In this document: piece after piece, positions 1 to 7,019 of the stretch | How the letters are laid out: each line of letters opens with the position of its first letter | How positions within the stretch are numbered: the first letter of the stretch is position 1 | Assembly (NCBI GenBank): GCA_003163855.1 | Contig: PLRJ01000158.1 | Coordinates: 1 to 34,902, forward strand | Origin: Bryobacterales bacterium | GTDB lineage: Bacteria > Acidobacteriota > Terriglobia > Bryobacterales > Bryobacteraceae | Length of the DNA: 34,902 bases | Direction of reading: 5' to 3' | Made by a program: the position numbers and the translations under genes | Notes under the pieces: generated by a model | Told to the model about the DNA's origin: nothing | Database searches by the model: none | What the model saw: the letters and a program-made list of their open reading frames with translations, nothing else

Positions 1-1
1 C

Positions 2-796
2 GATTACTGCGAAAGTCGGGCTAGCACGCATATCCTCAAACCGGCCGTTGCGCGATTCGACGGCATTGTATTCAATGAAGCTTTATGCATGAGACTTGCG
101 ACAACGGCCGGACTCTCGGCGGCTGCCATCGAGACCAGGCCGGTGAAGGGCATAGACTACTTGCAAGTGGAACGGTATGACCGCGTTCACGGAGTGACGG
201 CTGAGGGCAAACCGAGACTTGAGCTACTGCACCAGGAGGATTTTTGCCAAGCCTATGGGATCGTTTCCGAACATAAGTATCAGAAGGAGGGAGGGCCTTC
301 GCTGAAGCAGTGTTTTGGCTTACTTCGCGAGGTTTCGAGTGCACCTGTCATCGATCTGGCGCGGCTGCTGGATGCAGTAATTTACAACTACCTGGTTGGC
401 AACAACGATGCGCATGGAAAAAACTTCTCGCTGCTCTATCGCGGAACAGAGACAGAGATTCTAGAGACCAGGCTTGCGCCGCTCTACGACGTCGTCAGCA
501 CCAGTTACTATCCCGAACTCAGCCGTGAGATGGCGATGAAGATAGGGGATGAATATTCGTCAGAAAAGGTAACGGCAAGGAACTTCGAACAACTAGCGCA
601 AGAGGCGGGACTGGGCAAGCCATTGGTAAGGAGCCGGATAGAGGAATTTTCTGAAAAGGTTCTTGGGGCGCTGGGGAAAACCGAAATACTGCACCCGGCG
701 GCCGGACGTTTAGCTGCGCTTATACGGCAACGATCAGAAAACGCTTTACGGCTTTTTCATCGGCCTAATCGGCCGCTCGTTGAAAACCACCGGTGA
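2..796 (+). CDS. HipA-type serine/threonine kinase, C-terminal part (5' end outside window)
   Basis: This is the C-terminal part of a HipA-like kinase, the toxin half of HipBA-type toxin-antitoxin modules. The reading frame is already open at the first bases of the window and carries the family signature STHILKP, then NEALCMRLA, YLQVERYDR, GNNDAHGKNFSLLY and LAPLYDVVST. The Asp of GNND (codon at 407) and the Asn five residues later match the catalytic loop, and the Asp of PLYDV matches the Mg-binding residue, so the kinase core looks intact. About 264 codons are visible and the N-terminal subdomain plus any HipB antitoxin gene should lie upstream of the window. Known HipA proteins phosphorylate aminoacyl-tRNA synthetases; the target here cannot be read from sequence. 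An ATG at 89 is an internal Met, not the start. Confidence 0.88.
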   Translation, partial: DYCESRASTHILKPAVARFDGIVFNEALCMRLATTAGLSAAAIETRPVKGIDYLQVERYDRVHGVTAEGKPRLELLHQEDFCQAYGIVSEHKYQKEGGPSLKQCFGLLREVSSAPVIDLARLLDAVIYNYLVGNNDAHGKNFSLLYRGTETEILETRLAPLYDVVSTSYYPELSREMAMKIGDEYSSEKVTARNFEQLAQEAGLGKPLVRSRIEEFSEKVLGALGKTEILHPAAGRLAALIRQRSENALRLFHRPNRPLVENHR

Positions 797-1037
797 AATC
801 AGGATCTATTTCAGCCTTCGTCCCAGAGTATTGGCTCAGGTCTCTAGACTTTTCGTCTTCTCAATACTAAGCCCAACTCGGAGAGAATCGACTTTATCTT
901 CACCTCTCTTACCAAAAATTCATCGACGCCAGATAAACTGAAGCTTAAGCCTTTTGATTCCGAGTGTAGGCCCGCACAAGCCTGAAGCTTGCGAGTTGAG
1001 CGGATCATCTAAACGTTTTGGGGTATTTGCAATTTTA

Positions 1038-1841
1038 TTGAAGATCGGCAGACTATCGTTACTCCTGGCCTTGTTAGGCTCTCTCCTGCCATGTTATGGC
1101 CTTCAATTCAACACGAAACTGCGGCCACAGACTGTTGTCTCTTTTGACGCCTACGCCCGACAAGTAGAGCAGGAACAGAGCCAACGCTGTGAAGGCAAGA
1201 AAACGTTTCTACGAATCGAAGAAGATCCCGAAACGCTGCGCAGCGTCATGAATGGCCAACTTTTCGTAGAGCGGTCAACGTCTTCAACTCCGCTGGATAT
1301 TCCTGATGGCTTGATCCACGATTGGTATGGCGCAGTCTTCATCCCGCACAGCACGCTTCAGAGGGTTCTCTCGGTACTGCAGGATTTCGATCACCACGCC
1401 GGCATTTATCCTCAGGTGACGCGTTCAAAACTGATTAAGCGCGATGGCAATGACATCACCGGCTACTGGCGGTTGGAACAGAAGAAGCAGGGAATTCAAA
1501 CGGTTTTCGATGTTACGCAACACGCGCATTACGAGGAAATTTCTCCTAGCGAGTGGATAGTAAAGTCCTATGCGAAAGACATCGATGCGGTGGAGGGCGC
1601 CGGCTCCGCGCATGAACGTGTTCGTGCTACGGGCGAGGGCATGGGTTTGCTGTGGCGACTCTACGCCTATTGGAACTTGAAGGCTGTTGACGGCGGTGTT
1701 CTAGCGGAATGCCGGTCGGTTTCGCTTTCGCGCGGTTTGCCGGGTGGAATCGGCTGGATGATTCGTCCATTTCTGCAGAGTGTTCCCAAAGATTCCATGG
1801 ATTCCACACTGAGAAGCACCCGCAAGGCCGCTAGCGAGTAG
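1038..1841 (+). CDS. Exported SRPBCC/START-like protein of unknown function
   Basis: I recognise no named gene. The protein begins, in my reading, at a TTG at 1038, because this gives a compact signal peptide (MKIGRLSLLLALLGSLLPC, cut near YGLQFN). The frame is open further up to another TTG at 954, which would add 28 charged, unhelpful residues. The mature part of about 245 residues has the alternation expected of an SRPBCC/START-like helix-grip fold, including a stretch VLQDFDHHAGIYPQVTRSKLI that resembles the usual 'PEwyPrv..s.vl' segment. The last third contains GLLWRLYAYWNLKAVDGG and a PGGIGWMIRPF motif. It probably binds a hydrophobic ligand or acts in the envelope, but that is inference. 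Neighbours give no functional clue. The downstream small membrane protein lies 39 nt further on the same strand. Confidence 0.6.
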   Translation: MKIGRLSLLLALLGSLLPCYGLQFNTKLRPQTVVSFDAYARQVEQEQSQRCEGKKTFLRIEEDPETLRSVMNGQLFVERSTSSTPLDIPDGLIHDWYGAVFIPHSTLQRVLSVLQDFDHHAGIYPQVTRSKLIKRDGNDITGYWRLEQKKQGIQTVFDVTQHAHYEEISPSEWIVKSYAKDIDAVEGAGSAHERVRATGEGMGLLWRLYAYWNLKAVDGGVLAECRSVSLSRGLPGGIGWMIRPFLQSVPKDSMDSTLRSTRKAASE

Positions 1842-1880
1842 CCCGCGCACGAGCGGCGGCAGTATGTAACAGTACCTGGA

Positions 1881-2096
1881 ATGTTCGCATCCAACAAACG
1901 GGTGGCCAAATTGAACGATTCTCAAGAACGAGCCTTGCGTTTTGCGTACTTTCTCTTAGGCGTTGCGCTGCCTCTTATTGGATGGAGTTTGTGGTCTTCC
2001 AAGAAGGCGAGCAACCGGCGGGACGAAGTAAGCCAAGCGCACGACATCACGGTAGAAGACAGCTTTCCGGCCAGCGATCCACCATCCGCGTGGTGA
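1881..2096 (+). CDS. 71-aa single-span membrane protein with C-terminal SFPASDPPSAW motif
   Basis: A short protein with a charged N-terminus (about 20 residues), one hydrophobic segment near residues 24-41 (FAYFLLGVALPLIGWSLW), then a polar tail ending in DSFPASDPPSAW. The ESFPASDPPSW-type ending recurs at the C-terminus of many unrelated-looking small bacterial proteins, often near stress or DNA-binding proteins. Its function is not established to my knowledge. The start ATG lies 39 nt after the previous stop, preceded by a weak purine stretch (tgga). The TGA stop ends at the base immediately before the TAA stop of the convergent permease gene. The motif argues that this is a real gene despite its size. 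Confidence 0.7.
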   Translation: MFASNKRVAKLNDSQERALRFAYFLLGVALPLIGWSLWSSKKASNRRDEVSQAHDITVEDSFPASDPPSAW

Positions 2097-3302
2097 TTAT
2101 TCGTAGCGCAGTGCTTCGGTTGGATTCAATTGTGAGGCGCGGCGCGCAGGCAGCAGCCCAAAAGCCACACCCACAATAAACGAGACGCCGAAAGCGACCA
2201 CTACCGATAACGGCGAGATGGGCACCTTCACCTGGTCGGTGAAGAAACGCACGCTGAGGGGCAGGGCCAGTCCAATAACAATGCCGATGGCGCCGCCCAC
2301 CAGGCTGATGACGACAGACTCGACCAAGAATTGAAGCAGCACGTCTCGCCTTGATGCGCCAACAGCCAGGCGCAAGCCAATCTCGCGTGTCCGTTCCGTC
2401 ACCGTCACCAGCATGATGTTCATAATTCCAATGCCGGATATAACTAGGGCGATGGCTGAGACCGTTAGGAGAACGATGGTCATTACGGTGGCGATCTGGT
2501 CTGCAGTCTCCAAAATCGCTGAAAGATTTTGCACGTTATATTTGGCGCCGGGACGATGGCGGCTTTCCAGAATCTCGCCGACCTCCTGTGTCACCGCGTG
2601 CACATCACCGGCGTTGCGAACCTGCAGGTAAACGGGTTCAATGCGTTCGTAATCAGTAAAATACTTCATCACGCTGATGGGTATCAGCATGGTGTCATCG
2701 GTTATTTCACCTTGGCCAATGGTGCTGGTCTTCTCGCGGAAAGTGCCGATGACGGTAAATTCAAGCTGATGAATTCTAATGGTCTGGCCTAGCGCCGCGT
2801 CCTGGCTTCCGAAAACGCGAATAGCAAATTTGTCGATCATCATGGCGACGCGCTGCCGTAGCGCCACGTCGCTCTCGTCAATGGCGCGGCCTCGGACAAT
2901 GACGAGATTCCGAACACGGGCATAATCGGAGTCGACGCCGTCCAGCGTGATATCGCGCACCTTGCCGTCAACGGTGATCTGGTCGTGCCCGTTCATCACC
3001 GCCGTGGCCGCCACTATCTGGCTGCCAAGCCGTTCGCGCAGCGCCTGCACATCGGCTATCTTGACGAAATCCGCCTGCACTTTGGCCGAATTTTCGCCTG
3101 GCGATTCGTAATCGGCATACACCAGGTTGGAACCGATGCCGCGGATATAGTCAAGTATCAGGTCCTTACCGGCAAGCGAAATGGTAACGACCAGAATGAC
3201 TGACGCATTGCCGATGATAAGACCGAGACCGGTGAGGAACGTACGCAGCCGGTTGGCTCGCAGCGCCTGTAGGCTGAAACTAATCGCCTCAGCGAGTTTC
3301 AT
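2097..3302 (-). CDS. MacB/FtsX-family ABC transporter permease (no ATPase nearby)
   Basis: A 401-residue permease of the MacB type. An N-terminal membrane segment around residues 22-45 is followed by a large extracytoplasmic MacB_PCD domain to about residue 270. Three C-terminal membrane segments of the FtsX domain follow (around 272-300, 320-350, 365-390), ending in the usual LLPARRASQLNPTEALRYE. MacB-type permeases couple ATP hydrolysis to mechanical transmission across the envelope and often act with a MacA-like adaptor and an outer-membrane protein. Here neither an ATPase nor an adaptor is adjacent. The gene follows the exported TPR gene by 24 nt on the same strand and is probably co-transcribed. 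The ATG at 3302 is preferred; a GTG one codon upstream is possible. Stop-to-stop it touches the convergent small membrane gene. Confidence 0.9.
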   Translation of the reverse strand: MKLAEAISFSLQALRANRLRTFLTGLGLIIGNASVILVVTISLAGKDLILDYIRGIGSNLVYADYESPGENSAKVQADFVKIADVQALRERLGSQIVAATAVMNGHDQITVDGKVRDITLDGVDSDYARVRNLVIVRGRAIDESDVALRQRVAMMIDKFAIRVFGSQDAALGQTIRIHQLEFTVIGTFREKTSTIGQGEITDDTMLIPISVMKYFTDYERIEPVYLQVRNAGDVHAVTQEVGEILESRHRPGAKYNVQNLSAILETADQIATVMTIVLLTVSAIALVISGIGIMNIMLVTVTERTREIGLRLAVGASRRDVLLQFLVESVVISLVGGAIGIVIGLALPLSVRFFTDQVKVPISPLSVVVAFGVSFIVGVAFGLLPARRASQLNPTEALRYE

Positions 3303-3326
3303 CACTTCGGCTCGGGGGCAAAGCTC

Positions 3327-4196
3327 CTAAGCCCCGCCAACCTGCTTCAGTAACTTGCGCGCTTCGTACTTTGGCGGATCGTCCACGGTTACAGAAGCCT
3401 TCACATAGCGCTGCAGCAGGTTTTTGGCCTCTTCGAGGTTGCGATTCTCTTTAATCAGCACATCCGCGCGTACAAACCACAGTTTAGGCGCGTTGGGTGC
3501 CACCGTCTGAGCCTGCTGAAACACGGCATCACTCTCTTTTGTGCGTCCCTGGTTGGCAAGGAAGCGTGCCAGAGCTAGCAGATGGCCAATTTCATGTGGT
3601 GCGCTAGCCACGGCCTGCCTAAGCCTGGCTTCCGCAGTGTCGAATTCTTTGCGCTTTTGCGCCAGTTTGGCGGCCTCAAAGTAGCCTTCGGCCGGATCGA
3701 GTTTTGCGGTTTTGTCCGCAATTGCCATAGCTTTGTCGTAGCCGCCGCCCAGGAAACCGGGTGCCTCAAGATAATAATCGAAAAGATCGGACAAGGCCTC
3801 GGCGTTCTTCGGATCGACCTCAACTGCTTTCTCAAACGCTGCGCGCGCCTTGGACGCCAGCCCAGGGGCGGCGAAAGGCATGGAAGTTTCGGCACGGCGG
3901 CCAAATGCGCGACCGAGCCAGTCCCAGTATTCACTCTTTGACGGGTCGGCAGCGGTAACTTTCAGCAAATAGTCGGTTGACTTCTTGAAGTCGCCTGACA
4001 TGAAGTAATCGCGGCCTATTAGGAAGTTGGTGGCAACGTCGTCCGTTTTCTTATCCAGAATGCTGAGCGAGCCCTCGAAATCCGTATGCTTATACAGCTC
4101 TTCGGCGCGTGCTAAGTCTTGCGAATAAGCCGTCGTTGCCATTAGAGCCGCGGCGCCCAGACCTGCCAATAACGATTGAAAACGTTGAAAAACCAT
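3327..4196 (-). CDS. Exported TPR-repeat protein
   Basis: A 289-residue protein with a signal peptide (MVFQRFQSLLAGLGAAALMATTAYSQ, cut likely after AYS) followed by tetratricopeptide-like helices throughout. Recognisable units are AEELYKHTDFEGSLSIL, ARAAFEKAVEVDPKNAEAL, AEARLRQAVASAPHEIGHL and a last one around AKNLLQRYVKASV. TPR proteins are scaffolds for protein-protein contacts; periplasmic location is inferred from the signal peptide. The start ATG has an AAGGGGA purine run directly upstream. It is divergent from another exported TPR gene (185 nt between starts) and 24 nt upstream of the MacB-type permease, which suggests it assists that transporter or an envelope process. No enzymatic motif is visible. 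Confidence 0.85.
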   Translation of the reverse strand: MVFQRFQSLLAGLGAAALMATTAYSQDLARAEELYKHTDFEGSLSILDKKTDDVATNFLIGRDYFMSGDFKKSTDYLLKVTAADPSKSEYWDWLGRAFGRRAETSMPFAAPGLASKARAAFEKAVEVDPKNAEALSDLFDYYLEAPGFLGGGYDKAMAIADKTAKLDPAEGYFEAAKLAQKRKEFDTAEARLRQAVASAPHEIGHLLALARFLANQGRTKESDAVFQQAQTVAPNAPKLWFVRADVLIKENRNLEEAKNLLQRYVKASVTVDDPPKYEARKLLKQVGGA

Positions 4197-4381
4197 TCCC
4201 CTTATACCTTTATAGTAACTCTTTATCCCGACCTTAACCTGAAGATGCGCCCAACGCTGGCAAAGTTGCAGGTGCGGAGTGATAGATTTCCGATGTGGGC
4301 AAAGTAATAGCTAAGGAATTTCCGCCCTTGTGGTGTAGTATGCTTAGGCTGAAATTTCCTTTTGGGAGACGTTAAATTATT

Positions 4382-5563
4382 ATGATCGCCGGTTTGCGAC
4401 GTTCGCTTCTTGCAGGTGGTTTTGCGCTGCTGGTCGCTACCACTGCTTGGGCTCAGACCACCACCCTTGAAGGTGATGTGAAAGATGAAAATGGCCAGCC
4501 AATGAAGAAGAACGGTGCCACCATTGTTCTGAATCGCACCGACATCAAAGGCACCTATAAGGTGTCGACCGACAAGCGCGGACACTGGCTCTATACTGGA
4601 CTACCTTACGGCGTATACGACGTCGAGTGCATGGTAGACGGCAAGATGGTGGACAAAGTGAACGGCGTTCACTCGACTTATGCCGACAACAAGCCGATTG
4701 ACTTTGATTTGAGCAAGATAAAAGCGCAGCAGGCAGCCACGCAGCAGGCAAACCAGAATGGTCAGCTCTCGCAGGAGCAGGCGAAGAGCATGACCAAAGA
4801 ACAGAAAGAGCAGTATGAAGCTCAACTGAAGAAGAATTCGGAAGCTATTAAGAAAAATAAGGCCCTGAATGACGCGTTCAACAGCGCTCAGGATTCTTTG
4901 AAGGCCGCCTCAGCTGATACCGACCCGGCCAAGAAAACCGCCGACTACCAGGCGGCAATAGATAGCCTTAACAAGGGAGGGGAGATGGACCCGAACCAGA
5001 TCGCAATCTGGAACTCGCTGGGGGAGGCTTACACAGGATTAGCAAAGGTCCAGACCGGGGACGATCGCAACAAGTCCTATGATCAGGCCATTGCCGCTTA
5101 TAACAAGAGTCTGGCGATTAAGCCGGGTGACGCGGGTATTTACAACCAGATCGGCAACATTTATGGCGCCGAGAAAAAGATTCCAGAGGCTACCGAAGCG
5201 CTGACCAAAGCCGCTCAGTTGGACCCGGCCATGGCGCCGAAGGCCTACTTCAACATGGGTGCGAACCTGGTGAACGGCGGCCAGCCCGATAAGGCGACCG
5301 AGTTCTTTAAAAAAGCGGCCGATGCCGATCCGAATTACGCCGAGGCCTGGTATCAATATGGCAGCCTGCAGATGATGCAGGGCAAAGTGGACCCCAAGAC
5401 GGGCGCGCAGACTTATCCTCCCGACACGGCGACCGCGTTGAAGAAGTACCTGGAATTGCAGCCAACCGGCGCGCATGCAGCCGAGGCATCGGCCATGTTG
5501 GAAGCGATGGGCGAAAAGGTGCAAACCAACGTTACTGTCCCAGGGGCCAAGAAGAAAAAGTAA
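4382..5563 (+). CDS. Exported carboxypeptidase-regulatory-like plus TPR protein
   Basis: A 393-residue exported protein. Residues 1-24 form a signal peptide (cut near AWA-QTT). Residues about 26-95 resemble a carboxypeptidase regulatory/transthyretin-like beta domain (LEGDVKDENGQPMKKNGATI, GTYKVSTDKRGHWLYTGLPYGVYDV). Residues about 108-190 are Gln/Lys-rich and probably helical or coiled-coil. Residues about 175-340 hold TPR units with the classic consensus (YDQAIAAYNKSLAIKPGDA, ATEALTKAAQLDPAMA, ATEFFKKAADADPNYAEAW). The tail ends in a basic GAKKKK. A GGGAG ribosome-binding sequence lies at 4364-4368, a somewhat long distance from the ATG. The gene stands alone, closed by an intrinsic terminator at 5590-5623. 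The domain pair is common in Acidobacteriota; its role is unknown. Confidence 0.85.
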   Translation: MIAGLRRSLLAGGFALLVATTAWAQTTTLEGDVKDENGQPMKKNGATIVLNRTDIKGTYKVSTDKRGHWLYTGLPYGVYDVECMVDGKMVDKVNGVHSTYADNKPIDFDLSKIKAQQAATQQANQNGQLSQEQAKSMTKEQKEQYEAQLKKNSEAIKKNKALNDAFNSAQDSLKAASADTDPAKKTADYQAAIDSLNKGGEMDPNQIAIWNSLGEAYTGLAKVQTGDDRNKSYDQAIAAYNKSLAIKPGDAGIYNQIGNIYGAEKKIPEATEALTKAAQLDPAMAPKAYFNMGANLVNGGQPDKATEFFKKAADADPNYAEAWYQYGSLQMMQGKVDPKTGAQTYPPDTATALKKYLELQPTGAHAAEASAMLEAMGEKVQTNVTVPGAKKKK

Positions 5564-5589
5564 GCCCCTGGTTTACCATGGGTAGTGAA

Positions 5590-5623
5590 AGGGGGACTCG
5601 GCTGAGAGTCCCCTTCTTTGTTT
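5590..5623 (+). terminator. Intrinsic (rho-independent) terminator
   Basis: Arm GGGGACTC at 5592-5599 pairs perfectly with GAGTCCCC at 5606-5613 across a six-base loop, and the stem can extend by a G-U and an A-T pair. It is followed by the T-rich tract TTCTTTGTTT (5614-5623). It lies 26 nt after the stop of the carboxypeptidase-regulatory/TPR gene and should end that transcript before the YHS-like gene. Confidence 0.88.
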
Positions 5624-5639
5624 AAGGGCTATTGGAAGC

Positions 5640-5948
5640 ATGTTCCGCGCAATTCTCGAGTTGATTGTCACAATCGTGATAGCGATGGCTGCCCGGGCCA
5701 TTCTGGCAAGTGTGATGAAGGGCTTCTCAAATGCCTCGCGAGCGGGATTCGACCAACGCGGACCCGACCCTTCAGCCAAGTCCGCACCAAAGGAACGCGT
5801 CTCAGTGGCCGGGGAACTGCACAAAGATCCGGTTTGCGGCACGTACGTGGCGGAATCCACATCCTACAAGCGCGGAGCCGGCCGCGAGACCTTCTACTAC
5901 TGCTCAGAAGCCTGTAAAGACAAACACGCGGTTACTGCCCGCTCATGA
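5640..5948 (+). CDS. Small membrane-anchored YHS/TRASH-like metal-binding protein
   Basis: A 102-residue protein with an N-terminal membrane segment (residues about 3-25, ILELIVTIVIAMAARAILASV), a polar linker, and a C-terminal YHS-like domain. The domain shows DPVCGTYVAES, then RETFYYCSEACKDKH. The conserved cysteines (one in DPVCG, two in YYCSEAC) are the residues that bind metal in YHS/TRASH domains, so a small metal-sensing or metal-delivery role is plausible. Start ATG at 5640 is preceded by TTGGAAG. The stop overlaps the next start as ATGA, so it is translationally coupled to the DUF423 gene. Confidence 0.82.
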   Translation: MFRAILELIVTIVIAMAARAILASVMKGFSNASRAGFDQRGPDPSAKSAPKERVSVAGELHKDPVCGTYVAESTSYKRGAGRETFYYCSEACKDKHAVTARS

Positions 5949-6319
5949 ACTGGACCTTGATAGGCGCTATTTTCATGGCGTTGGCCGTTATGTTGGGTGC
6001 GTTCGGCGCGCATGGTTTGAAAGACCGCCTGAGCGAATATTCAATGACGGTGTATGAAAAAGCCGTCTTCTATCATTTCATTCATGCTATCGGCATCCTG
6101 CTGGTGGCCTTGCTGGCGCGAACGTCTGCCGTCTCAGTGGCTGGGGCCAATCGAATAGGATGGCTGCTCAGCATAGGGATTCTGCTGTTCTCGGGCAGTC
6201 TCTACGCACTGGCCCTTAGCGGCGTGCGCGCACTAGGCGCGGTGACTCCGCTGGGCGGCGTTGCCTTCATTGCCGCATGGTGTGTGCTCGCCTATGAAGC
6301 TCTGCGCGCTCAGCATTAG
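5945..6319 (+). CDS. DUF423 family (YgdD-like) inner-membrane protein
   Basis: A 124-residue protein made almost entirely of four hydrophobic segments. It has the DUF423 hallmarks: an N-terminal GAIFMALAVMLGAFGAHGLK, a central YHFIHAIGILLVALL, and a C-terminal TPLGGVAFIAAWCVLAYEAL. The family is widespread and of unknown function. The ATG overlaps the stop of the YHS-like gene by four bases. The 3' end overlaps the convergent rsmG gene by 53 nt (6267-6319). Confidence 0.92.
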   Translation: MNWTLIGAIFMALAVMLGAFGAHGLKDRLSEYSMTVYEKAVFYHFIHAIGILLVALLARTSAVSVAGANRIGWLLSIGILLFSGSLYALALSGVRALGAVTPLGGVAFIAAWCVLAYEALRAQH

Positions 6320-6944
6320 CTGAACTGATGCGAACCAGTGTACGGGTCCCCATATTGTCGGGCAACTGATAGTGCTCGACAACTTCAGCGTTGATGGTTG
6401 CATTCCTGATCTCGGCGATCTCGGCCTCAATTTCCGGGCCCTTATACAGAATGAGTTGAGCGCCGCCCATTTTCATGGCCTTCTCAAACAGGTCGAGTAG
6501 TTTGTGCAGGGGCGCGACGGCACGCGCCGTGATGATATCCGGACGCTGGACCAGCGCCCGCTCCTCCGCCCGTTCTGCGCTGACATAAACATTCGGCAGG
6601 TGCAGAGACTCCACCGCCGCGTCCACAAAACGTGCCTTCTTCTGTACCGACTCGGCCAAGACGAACCGAACTTCCGGCAGCACCAGCGCCAGCGGTATGC
6701 CGGGAAATCCAGCGCCTGTTCCTGCGTCCAGTACGCGCTTGGCGTCCTTGAAATACCGCCATGGCGCGACCGAATCGAGCACGTGTTTGATAGCCGCTTC
6801 CCTTGGATTTGTGATCCGAGTTAAGTTCATGAAGGCGTTGGCTTGTTCAATCAATTGCAGATGCCGCGACGATTTTTCAATCAAAATGTCGCGATGGGGA
6901 ATGTCTGGCGGCAAGACTTTTGCCAGTTCCTCGTCAAACTGCAC
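6267..6944 (-). CDS. rsmG: 16S rRNA (guanine-N7)-methyltransferase RsmG
   Basis: A 225-residue protein matching RsmG (GidB), which methylates N7 of G527 in 16S rRNA using S-adenosylmethionine. The N-terminus carries the family segment HLQLIEQANAFMNLTRI; the SAM-binding motif is VLDAGTGAGFPGIPLALVLP; NVYVSAERAEE and ITARAVAPL follow as expected. The start is a GTG at 6944, because no in-frame ATG lies upstream before divergence from ychF. Length is normal for the family. The C-terminal codons overlap the convergent DUF423 gene by 53 nt. Loss of RsmG causes low-level streptomycin resistance in other bacteria. Confidence 0.94.
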   Translation of the reverse strand: MQFDEELAKVLPPDIPHRDILIEKSSRHLQLIEQANAFMNLTRITNPREAAIKHVLDSVAPWRYFKDAKRVLDAGTGAGFPGIPLALVLPEVRFVLAESVQKKARFVDAAVESLHLPNVYVSAERAEERALVQRPDIITARAVAPLHKLLDLFEKAMKMGGAQLILYKGPEIEAEIAEIRNATINAEVVEHYQLPDNMGTRTLVRISSANAERAELHRRAHTMRQ

Positions 6945-7019
6945 ACTCCCATCATGACAAATCGAATAGAAACTGTTTGATTGCCTCAGTTTTTTCCCTT
7001 TAGGCGAAAATGAGGGTGA

